NCBI GenBank assembly: GCA_018969455.1
Contig: JAGWYI010000189.1
Location: 1 to 7,631 of the forward strand
Direction: 5' to 3'
Source: Bacteroidota bacterium
GTDB taxonomy: Bacteria; Bacteroidota; Bacteroidia; Chitinophagales; Saprospiraceae
Length of the DNA stretch: 7,631 nucleotides
A program made the position numbers and the translations under genes. The notes under the pieces are model-generated. The model ran no database searches, was not told the origin of the DNA, and worked only from the letters and a program-made list of their open reading frames with translations. Shown piece after piece: positions 1-4,156 of this stretch; positions within the stretch are counted from its first letter, which is position 1; each line of letters starts with the position of its first letter.

Positions 1-59
1 GAATCATTGAAAGTGAGTTTCAAAAACTCAAACGCATTGTTTCTAATCCAACACCGTAA
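1..59 (+). CDS. C-terminal tail of an upstream gene (partial)
   Basis: Reading from base 3 gives 18 codons ending in TAA at 57-59; the peptide begins IIESEFQKLKRIV and ends in NPTP. The charged amphipathic pattern looks like the last helix of a helical domain. Histidine phosphotransfer (Hpt) domains often end this way and are often encoded next to LytTR regulators, but the fragment is too short to prove it. Frame 2 stops at once, while frame 1 stays open to a TAA at 70-72 with a less protein-like translation. The TAA at 57-59 lies 23 bases before the next start codon, so co-transcription with the LytTR gene is likely. That this is coding is an inference from frame and composition only. Confidence 0.45.
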   Translation, partial: IIESEFQKLKRIVSNPTP

Positions 60-82
60 ACACGTCACTTAATTTGCTTTAC

Positions 83-796
83 ATGCTTCGTTGTATAATT
101 GTTGATGATGATATGATGGCCCGCAAGAGTCTGGAACGTTTGTGTGCCAAACATGAAAGATTAGAGTTGAAAGCTGCATTTGAAAAAGCAACTGATGCAA
201 TTCGGTTTTTGGAAGCTGAAGATTCGGAAAATGCCATTGATCTGATTTTCCTGGATGTGGAAATGCCCGAGATGTCTGGAATCGAATTTTTGGATCAAAT
301 TCCGGTTATGCCGATGGTGATCTTTACAACCTCCAATTCAGAGTATGCTTTTGAAGCTTTTGAATACAAAGCCGTCGATTTTTTGAAAAAACCCATTTCT
401 TTGCCCCGATTTGAACAATCGGTATTGAAAGCCTTTGAGGCAAGTCAGGCCAATCAGGCTACCACCGCCGAGGCTCTGGCCAAGGCCAATGAAATTTTTG
501 TGCGGGAAGATGGACGGTACATTAAAATTCTCTGCGATGACATTTTGTTTTTTGAAAATGTAGGCGATTATGTGCGCATCAAAACACTTTCGGGACAACA
601 CATCATTCACGGAACCTTGAAAGCCATTGATGAAAAATTAAATGATCCGCGGTTTTTGAAGGTGCATCGAAGTTTCATTGTGCATCTGTCTAAAATTAAA
701 GATATTGAAGAGAATACCCTGGTGATAGACAAAACCGTAATCCCCATCAGCAGGGCCAATAAAAGCGAATTGATGAATCGCTTGAAAATACTTTAA
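83..796 (+). CDS. LytTR-family DNA-binding response regulator (REC-LytTR)
   Basis: This is a cytoplasmic two-component response regulator of 237 residues, the usual length for the AlgR/AgrA/LytR family. The N-terminal receiver domain (about residues 2-118) shows the acidic cluster D8-D9-D10, the expected phospho-acceptor D58 in FLDVEMPEMSG, T82/T83 and the conserved lysine before proline (K103 in FLKKPI). After an Ala/Gln-rich linker (about 119-136), the LytTR DNA-binding domain covers about 137-237. It has the typical REDGRYIKI, DILFFENVGDYVRI and FLKVHRSFIV signatures. ATG at 83 is chosen because MLRCIIVDDD starts the receiver fold directly; an in-frame TTG at 74 would add only three residues. 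No Shine-Dalgarno sequence is visible, as is usual in Bacteroidota. The partner kinase is not in the window; the preceding gene tail may belong to the same phosphorelay. The target genes cannot be read from the sequence. Confidence 0.95.
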   Translation: MLRCIIVDDDMMARKSLERLCAKHERLELKAAFEKATDAIRFLEAEDSENAIDLIFLDVEMPEMSGIEFLDQIPVMPMVIFTTSNSEYAFEAFEYKAVDFLKKPISLPRFEQSVLKAFEASQANQATTAEALAKANEIFVREDGRYIKILCDDILFFENVGDYVRIKTLSGQHIIHGTLKAIDEKLNDPRFLKVHRSFIVHLSKIKDIEENTLVIDKTVIPISRANKSELMNRLKIL

Positions 797-802
797 AAAT
801 GC

Positions 803-826
803 CCAAAAAATAACACAAGTTATTGG
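803..826. terminator. weak hairpin after the LytTR gene
   Basis: AATAAC (809-814) and GTTATT (819-824) form a perfect 6-bp inverted repeat with a 4-base loop. CC (803-804) and GG (825-826) can close it across a bulge of A residues. It lies 12 bases after the stop codon, where a terminator would be expected, but it is AT-rich and lacks a downstream T tract. Transcription may stop here only partially, or not at all. Confidence 0.25.
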
Positions 827-973
827 TATTGAACCACAAAAGAACCGTACCTTTCGTTTGAAAATCTATTTGGTCTGCACCCCCCACTTATGCTGGCAGG
901 CTAATTTTATAACAGCACTATGGCCCTGTATTTCGGGTAATTCGAATTCATAAGTTCGTCATTTTCTAACAAT

Positions 974-986
974 TGTGTCAAACACA
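974..986. repeat. short inverted repeat TGTGT-caa-ACACA
   Basis: This is a perfect 5-bp inverted repeat with a 3-base spacer, 56 bases before the start codon of the receiver protein and directly before a second inverted repeat (991-1008). Its position and size would suit an operator. The arms are short enough to occur by chance. Confidence 0.3.
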
Positions 987-990
987 TAGC

Positions 991-1008
991 CTTTGCTTTT
1001 GGGCAAAG
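991..1008. repeat. inverted repeat CTTTGC / GCAAAG upstream of the receiver gene
   Basis: CTTTGC (991-996) and GCAAAG (1003-1008) are perfect 6-bp arms around a 6-base loop and end 34 bases before the ATG at 1043. In RNA this would be a small hairpin in the leader; in DNA it could be an operator. A near-match to the -7 promoter box, TAGCCTTTG at 987-995, overlaps it but has one extra base between TA and TTTG and no -33 partner at proper distance. No promoter is therefore called. Confidence 0.35.
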
Positions 1009-1042
1009 TAGCGCATTCATAACACCGCTTAACTCTTTTATT

Positions 1043-1498
1043 ATGAATCAAAAACCTGAACTGTTGCTCGTAGACGATGCGCCGATGATGACGCGCTTCC
1101 TGTCGTTGTTCTTCGCAGAACAGTACACGGTGACAAGTTGCCTCAATCCGGAAGAGGCAATTGACTTAATTCGCAAAGGGTATCTGCCTGATATTATCGT
1201 AAGCGACCTGGATATGCCCCAAATGTCGGGTCTGGTTTTGACCAAAGTACTCCGTCAGCTTATGCCCGACTGCCCCCTGGTGGTGGTAAGCGGGTTGAAG
1301 GAAAGCAAACATCGTTTGGCGGCGCTGGAGGCAGGCGCCGATGATTTTCTTGCCAAGCCGTTTCATCCGGCAGAATTGCAGGCCAGATTGGAAAACCTGT
1401 TGCAACGCAGTGAGGCAAAAAAGGCTGAATCCCGGCAGTCGGCCAATTCCGCGGGCCCCGGGAATAAAGTAAAATCGCCTCCGTTTTCCCTTTCTTAA
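1043..1498 (+). CDS. stand-alone receiver-domain (CheY-like) response regulator
   Basis: This is a single-domain response regulator of 151 residues. The receiver fold covers about residues 6-121, with acidic pair D11-D12, expected phospho-acceptor D55 in SDLDMPQMSG, S84 in VVVSG at the switch position and conserved K105-P106 in FLAKPF. All catalytic receiver positions are present, so it should be phosphorylated. There is no output domain: residues 122-151 are a Lys/Ser/Pro-rich, probably disordered tail. It would act by binding a protein partner rather than DNA. ATG 1043 is the natural start, since LLLVDDAP begins six residues later. The gene ends 140 bases before the sugar transferase, on the same strand. 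A role in controlling polysaccharide production is suggested only by this neighbourhood. No cognate kinase is present in the window. Confidence 0.92.
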   Translation: MNQKPELLLVDDAPMMTRFLSLFFAEQYTVTSCLNPEEAIDLIRKGYLPDIIVSDLDMPQMSGLVLTKVLRQLMPDCPLVVVSGLKESKHRLAALEAGADDFLAKPFHPAELQARLENLLQRSEAKKAESRQSANSAGPGNKVKSPPFSLS

Positions 1499-1554
1499 AT
1501 TGAGAAATTTTCCGCGAGATCCCATGCGTTCCTTGATTTTTGTACCCCTTGTTT

Positions 1555-1571
1555 TTTTCAAAAATTGAAAA
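1555..1571. repeat. AT-rich inverted repeat TTTTCAA-aaa-TTGAAAA
   Basis: Perfect 7-bp arms (1555-1561 and 1565-1571) with a 3-base loop lie between the receiver gene and the sugar transferase. A run of T precedes the left arm, and nothing T-rich follows the right arm on the + strand. It is too AT-rich for a stable terminator. It could be a regulatory site for the transferase, or chance in AT-rich DNA. Confidence 0.3.
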
Positions 1572-1638
1572 TAGGCGCTAACCAGAATCCTAAATACTCC
1601 TTCTCGGGCCGTGTTTGGTATTATTTCAATCCGTCATC

Positions 1639-2391
1639 ATGTACGCTAAAAGCAACAAACCCTTTTACGATTTTTTTAAAAGAGCCAGCGACATTGTTGC
1701 ATCTGGCATCCTCTTGATTCTTGCAAGCCCGGTTTTGCTACTAATTGCGCTTGCGCTCAAACTGGAAACCCCAAACGGGCCTATTTTTTATAGTTCCAAA
1801 AGAGTAGGACGCAATTATCATGTGTTCAGCTTCCTGAAATTCAGGTCTATGAAACCCAATGCAGACCAACTGCTAAAAAAAATGCAACACCTTAACCAAT
1901 ATGACGACAGCAAGGTGGAGCAGAAGCCGGTGGAGGAAGTGGCTTACTCGGGGGTTATGCTGTTTTCAGATGAAGGTTGGATTCCGGAAGACAAATTGCT
2001 TGCCGAGGCCAAAAAAGCCGAGGAAAAACCCTTTATGAAAATAAGCAACGACCCTCGAATTACCAAAGTGGGACATTTTATTCGAAATACCAGCCTCGAC
2101 GAGTTGCCCCAATTGATCAATGTGTTGCGTGGAGATATGTCGCTGGTTGGAAATCGCCCTTTGCCCTTGTATGAGGCCGAACAACTCACAACGGATGAGG
2201 CGGTTGAACGGTTTTCTGCACCTGCCGGCATCACAGGGTTGTGGCAGGTGACCGACCGCGGTAAAAAAGGAGTTAGCGCCGACAGCAGAAAACTGCTTGA
2301 TGTCGAATATGCCCGACGCTACTCTTTTGGATTGGATCTTTGGATTTTGTTTAAAACACCTGTTGCGGCTTTACAGTCGGCCAACGTATAA
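1639..2391 (+). CDS. polyprenyl-phosphate sugar-1-phosphate transferase (bacterial sugar transferase family)
   Basis: This small, monotopic membrane enzyme (250 residues) should transfer a sugar-1-phosphate from a nucleotide sugar to undecaprenyl phosphate, the first membrane step of exopolysaccharide, capsule or O-antigen synthesis. Evidence, in order: FFKRASDIVAS (12-22); a hydrophobic re-entrant segment (about 19-41) broken by S30-P31, as in PglC-type enzymes; the KRVGRN motif (54-59); FLKFRSM (65-71); NDPRITKVGHFIRNTSLDELPQL (137-159) with the catalytic Asp-Glu pair D154-E155; DMSLVGNRPLP (166-176); and APAGITGLWQV (194-204). The usual Pro after VG is Asn here. Residues 72-136 form a longer than usual acidic/Lys-rich insert. 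ATG 1639 is chosen because family similarity begins just after it; an in-frame TTG at 1615 is less likely. It lacks the large N-terminal transmembrane domain of WcaJ/WbaP-type members. The sugar specificity cannot be told. Confidence 0.95.
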   Translation: MYAKSNKPFYDFFKRASDIVASGILLILASPVLLLIALALKLETPNGPIFYSSKRVGRNYHVFSFLKFRSMKPNADQLLKKMQHLNQYDDSKVEQKPVEEVAYSGVMLFSDEGWIPEDKLLAEAKKAEEKPFMKISNDPRITKVGHFIRNTSLDELPQLINVLRGDMSLVGNRPLPLYEAEQLTTDEAVERFSAPAGITGLWQVTDRGKKGVSADSRKLLDVEYARRYSFGLDLWILFKTPVAALQSANV

Positions 2392-2449
2392 CTTATTTTA
2401 ATCCGAATTGCTTAATTCTAAAAACAATGCGTTACCACACCGTTTCTTT

Positions 2450-2488
2450 TTGGCTGTTGCATTCCAATAAGCGGCATGCAACAGCCAA
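2450..2488. repeat. perfect 13-bp inverted repeat after the sugar transferase
   Basis: TTGGCTGTTGCAT (2450-2462) and its exact reverse complement ATGCAACAGCCAA (2476-2488) flank a 13-base spacer. The left arm starts 58 bases after the transferase stop codon. The stem would be very stable in RNA and probably helps end transcription or protects the 3' end of the message. No T tract follows in either orientation, so it is not a textbook intrinsic terminator. An operator, a palindromic repeat unit, or a protein-binding site remain possible. Confidence 0.75.
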
Positions 2489-2744
2489 GCGGACACAAAC
2501 AGAACCTTCATCTGTTATCGGAATTCGCTCTGGGCCATCGAATTTCTTAAGTACTTTTTGTATCCACTGGATAAAATACCCGGAAATATTGCCTATTTGA
2601 AATACAATCGTAGGCCTGAAAGCGGGGGAGCCCAATATTCCTGATTGGTTTGAACCAAAATCGGGGCACTATCTGCCAGTTAAGATTTAGGAGCAGATAA
2701 GAAAGATCTAGAAAAGATCGGACCATTTTCCAAACACTGTGAGA

Positions 2745-2796
2745 TTTCATCCGATGGGCATGCAAAAAGGCAAATGCCTTGTGACTGCGGATGAAA
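2745..2796. repeat. nested inverted repeat TTTCATCCG / CGGATGAAA
   Basis: The outer arms TTTCATCCG (2745-2753) and CGGATGAAA (2788-2796) are perfect 9-bp complements separated by 34 bases. The spacer contains a second hairpin, AAGGC (2767-2771) with GCCTT (2776-2780); an alternative is GGCAT (2757-2761) with ATGCC (2774-2778). The right outer arm falls between the proposed -33 (2779-2781) and -7 (2803-2810) boxes, where a bound regulator would block RNA polymerase. Confidence 0.6.
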
Positions 2797-2810
2797 ACAT
2801 GTTAAATTTG
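2779..2810 (+). promoter_or_regulatory. candidate Bacteroidota-type promoter for an unknown transcript
   Basis: TTG at 2779-2781 is followed after 21 bases by TAAATTTG (2803-2810), an exact match to the Bacteroidota -7 box TAnnTTTG. The spacing is at the upper part of the usual range. Transcription would start near 2815-2818. No good start codon follows: the first ATG at 2821 gives only seven codons. The product would therefore be a leader or a small RNA. Two inverted repeats overlap the promoter, which suggests regulation. Confidence 0.4.
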
Positions 2811-2842
2811 ACATTCGATTATGTATAAATCGTTGTCAAATT
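2805..2842. repeat. two-tier inverted repeat over the -7 box
   Basis: AATTTGACA (2805-2813) pairs perfectly with TGTCAAATT (2834-2842). Inside, CGATT (2816-2820) pairs with AATCG (2828-2832), leaving a 7-base loop and a small 2/1 internal loop. Together this is 14 base pairs in one hairpin. The left arm includes most of the proposed -7 box, so the dyad looks more like an operator than an RNA structure of the same transcript. Confidence 0.65.
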
Positions 2843-2887
2843 AGATAAAATTGAATTAGGAAGCAATATTAAGGTCAATATGGGCTA

Positions 2888-2913
2888 GCCGGGGCGCAAA
2901 CGAGCGCTCCGGC
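2888..2913. repeat. GC-rich 10-bp hairpin
   Basis: GCCGGGGCGC (2888-2897) and GCGCTCCGGC (2904-2913) form a 10-bp stem with one G-T pair and a 6-base loop. It is almost pure GC within strongly AT-rich DNA, so it is unlikely to be compositional chance. The following bases (aaagctcagacgg) are not a T tract, which argues against a simple terminator. It is the most stable structural element of the candidate small RNA. Confidence 0.7.
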
Positions 2914-2963
2914 AAAGCTCAGACGGAAAAATCACACATATACATGTAGATTTTTTGCGATCC

Positions 2964-2978
2964 AAAAAAGGCTTTTTT
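2964..2978. terminator. A6/T6 dyad, possible terminator
   Basis: AAAAAAG (2964-2970) and CTTTTTT (2972-2978) are complementary around a single base, and CCAA before and TTGG after (2980-2983) could extend the stem with a bulge. The T run gives terminator character, but the stem is weak. A second T6 run follows at 2994-2999. Confidence 0.25.
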
Positions 2979-3092
2979 ATTGGAAACGACTGCTTTTTTA
3001 AGTGTCATAAAACATTGTAAACCAATATTATAAGAAATAAAAATAGAAAGTTTGCGTGTTTTATTCATGGTTTTAATCTCGGAAAACTGGCA

Positions 3093-3122
3093 TTGTTAGG
3101 TCATATATTACCGATATTTTTG
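3093..3122 (+). promoter_or_regulatory. promoter of the 144-residue hypothetical gene
   Basis: TTG (3093-3095), a 19-base spacer and TATTTTTG (3115-3122) match the Bacteroidota consensus TTG-N(17-23)-TAnnTTTG exactly. The expected start of transcription is near 3128, leaving a leader of about 65 bases before the ATG at 3194. The placement directly before an otherwise isolated gene is good mutual support. The leader holds an imperfect direct repeat, AGCGAATGAG (3136-3145) and AGCGCAAATGAG (3148-3159). Confidence 0.55.
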
Positions 3123-3193
3123 TCATGTAATTCAAAGCGAATGAGACAGCGCAAATGAGGTGGATGCATGAAACACTATGAACACACTTTTTT

Positions 3194-3628
3194 ATGTCCT
3201 TCGAAACAAACACAGGCTCACAAGAATCCGGGAGCCAAACCAATGAAAACGAAATTTTGCCGTCGGCTGCGGGTGTGAATTGGGTAAAAGCGGAAGTTGT
3301 TTTTGGGGCGCCAAGTATGGGATGTGCCGGTGCCGGAATATGCAAGATTATTGCCAACGGCTTGAATATTAAGCAAACATGTACCAAAGTTTCTGCCCTT
3401 ATTGCTGTAACAGAACCGGGCAGTATAATCATGCAATTTTCTAAAAAAAGCATGAAACCACGCTTCGAGGCGTTTCATTTTCGGGAACGCGTCTTCAGGG
3501 TACAGGAGTCATTTCTTTTACCGGAGTTCCTTTTGGTTCAATTGGCACTCAATTCGGCTCCTTACCTTATTAATCCAGGCATTTATCCGGTAAAAGAACA
3601 TGATGATTGGATGATCGTTATCTTTTAA
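3194..3628 (+). CDS. small hypothetical protein with GAPSMGCAGAGIC motif
   Basis: This 144-residue protein has no recognised function. The start is well bracketed: an in-frame TGA lies at 3179-3181, and ATG 3194 is the only ATG between it and the body of the protein. Residues 1-20 are polar (Ser/Thr/Gln/Asn/Glu), without a signal peptide. The core AEVVFGAPSMGCAGAGICKI (33-52) has C44 and C50 in a Gly-rich loop, with a third Cys at 63. It could hold a metal, an iron-sulfur cluster or a disulfide, but nothing proves that. The second half has alternating hydrophobic residues (SFLLPEFLLVQLAL, 106-119) and ends in YPVKEHDDWMIVIF (131-144), which looks like terminal beta-strands. I have an impression of similar short Bacteroidota proteins but cannot confirm it. 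It is monocistronic, with its own promoter and a hairpin after the stop codon. Overlapping minus-strand frames are judged to be shadows. Confidence 0.75.
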   Translation: MSFETNTGSQESGSQTNENEILPSAAGVNWVKAEVVFGAPSMGCAGAGICKIIANGLNIKQTCTKVSALIAVTEPGSIIMQFSKKSMKPRFEAFHFRERVFRVQESFLLPEFLLVQLALNSAPYLINPGIYPVKEHDDWMIVIF

Positions 3629-3644
3629 TCCCCCCAGAATTTTT

Positions 3645-3666
3645 GGTTGTTACATCCATAACAACT
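3645..3666 (+). terminator. hairpin after the hypothetical gene
   Basis: GTTGTTA (3646-3652) and TAACAAC (3659-3665) form perfect 7-bp arms with a 6-base loop, extended by a G-T pair at 3645/3666. The hairpin begins 16 bases after the stop codon. The following sequence (gcttcctgcc) is only mildly pyrimidine-rich, so termination strength is uncertain. Position and symmetry favour a terminator role. Confidence 0.45.
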
Positions 3667-3812
3667 GCTTCCTGCCTATAATCGCATTTACCTTTAATCC
3701 GCAGACTTTAATGCTTAGAAAATGTTATGTTGGTCAAATGGGCTGTTCTCTATGGAGTGCAGCCTGTTTGATTTGTATACTTTTCGCCGCCAGATTTTGT
3801 GCCTAACGATCT

Positions 3813-3853
3813 TTATAAATCATTATAAATCAGCGAAATCCATCCTGATTTAT
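3813..3853. repeat. tandem 10-bp direct repeat joined to a 9-bp inverted repeat
   Basis: TTATAAATCA occurs twice without a gap (3813-3822 and 3823-3832). The second copy is part of a perfect inverted repeat, ATAAATCAG (3825-3833) with CTGATTTAT (3845-3853), around an 11-base spacer. The result is three copies of an ATAAATCA core, two direct and one inverted, in 41 bases. Such clustering is typical of binding sites for a dimeric or cooperative DNA-binding protein. What it would control is unknown; the next gene starts 304 bases downstream. Confidence 0.6.
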
Positions 3854-3992
3854 CCACAAAATCCGGCAAATCCTGGTATAGCTTTGGCATTCCATAAACT
3901 GATTTTTAGTTGTCGTACTTTGCCCAGTTGCTTTTGCTGCTTTTCCCGGTGTCCCATTGCTGGTTAATATGGTTTGCAGCAAGTGACGCACA

Positions 3993-4013
3993 CAGATGTT
4001 TGGACAAAATCTG
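3993..4013. repeat. hairpin CAGAT-g-TTT / AAA-ATCTG
   Basis: CAGAT (3993-3997) and TTT (3999-4001) pair with AAA (4006-4008) and ATCTG (4009-4013), leaving a single bulged G and a GGAC loop. It lies about 40 bases before the proposed -7 box of the surface-protein gene. It could be an upstream operator or the end of some transcript; no T tract follows. Confidence 0.4.
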
Positions 4014-4054
4014 CTGATAAATAATATTTCTCAAGGCTGATCAGGAAAATTGTA

Positions 4055-4062
4055 TAATTTTG
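4055..4062 (+). promoter_or_regulatory. -7 box of the surface-protein promoter
   Basis: TAATTTTG matches TAnnTTTG exactly and lies 94 bases before the ATG at 4157, so transcription would start near 4068 with a leader of about 89 bases. No clear TTG is found at the -33 distance (about 4032-4036), which suggests a weak or activator-dependent promoter. The leader starts with a perfect 12-bp palindrome AAACTGCAGTTT (4078-4089), followed by a small CGCC/GGCG hairpin (4102-4105 and 4113-4116). Confidence 0.45.
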
Positions 4063-4156
4063 CAAGTAAGCGGTTGGAAACTGCAGTTTTTGTAGGTTTT
4101 TCGCCATTTTTCGGCGGAAGCAATACTTACACATTGAAATATTTTATCCAATAATC

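Larger units (their letters stand above)
2815..2980 (+). ncRNA. candidate small structured RNA
   Basis: This is a tentative transcription unit of about 165 bases. It would start near 2815 from the promoter-like sequence at 2779-2810, include the GC-rich hairpin at 2888-2913, and could end at the A6G-g-CT6 dyad (2964-2978), whose right arm is a run of six T. It has no open reading frame of note. I recognise none of the standard RNA families (RNase P, tmRNA, SRP, tRNA) in it. The call rests on the combination of promoter, hairpin and T tract, not on homology. Confidence 0.25.
2392..3092. other. gene-poor stretch dense in inverted repeats
   Basis: I find no convincing protein gene here. Longest + strand candidates are a 58-codon ORF at 2427-2603, with low-complexity, unrecognised sequence, and a start-less open frame over about 2475-2640. 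The minus-strand ORFs look random. What stands out is a series of inverted repeats: 2450-2488, 2520-2546, 2645-2658, 2670-2699, 2745-2796, 2805-2842, 2888-2913 and 2964-2978. The strongest are listed as separate entries. The minor ones are: GGAATTCG/CGAATTTC (2520-2527 and 2539-2546, one G-T pair); TTGGTT/AACCAA (2645-2650 and 2653-2658); and TATCTGC/GCAGATA (2670-2676 and 2693-2699). A promoter-like sequence lies at 2779-2810. Confidence 0.6.
3667..4054. other. intergenic region without a convincing gene
   Basis: An 81-codon open frame at 3722-3967 is rich in Cys, Phe and Ser, has no recognisable domain and no promoter, and is judged spurious. The region holds a tandem repeat and inverted repeat at 3813-3853, a long-spaced inverted repeat TTGCTGC / GCAGCAA (3934-3940 and 3976-3982), and a hairpin at 3993-4013. 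A lone TAGCTTTG at 3879-3886 matches the -7 box but has no -33 partner. Confidence 0.55.

Noticed and set aside
939..948. 10-bp palindrome AATTCGAATT between the LytTR and receiver genes
   Set aside because: It is simple AT-rich symmetry without a promoter context; treated as chance.
1615..1638. Upstream TTG start for the sugar transferase
   Set aside because: The extra eight residues (VLFQSVI) do not belong to the family, and ATG 1639 precedes the conserved start of the enzyme.
2427..2603. 58-codon ORF on the + strand after the sugar transferase
   Set aside because: It overlaps the 13-bp inverted repeat, has no recognisable domain, no promoter and a composition (many Ser, His, Arg) unlike neighbouring genes; more likely chance.
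2645..2658. TTGGTTTGAACCAA as a possible tRNA T-arm
   Set aside because: The flanking bases do not form a 5-bp T stem or an acceptor stem, and there is no CCA end or anticodon arm nearby.
2980..2987. TTGGAAAC shared by 2980-2987 and 4074-4081, each followed by CTGC/TGC and a T run
   Set aside because: The match is short and gapped and lies in AT-rich DNA, so it is not good evidence of a repeat.
3073..3478. Minus-strand ORFs opposite the hypothetical gene
   Set aside because: The + strand frame has a matching promoter, a bracketed start and a 3' hairpin, and reads more like a folded protein; the minus frames are shadows.
3879..3886. TAGCTTTG as a -7 promoter box
   Set aside because: There is no TTG at the -33 distance and no gene begins close downstream; a six-base match is expected by chance in a region of this size.
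3722..3967. 81-codon ORF on the + strand
   Set aside because: Its Cys/Phe/Ser-rich translation without any motif or promoter overlaps the repeat cluster; judged non-coding.
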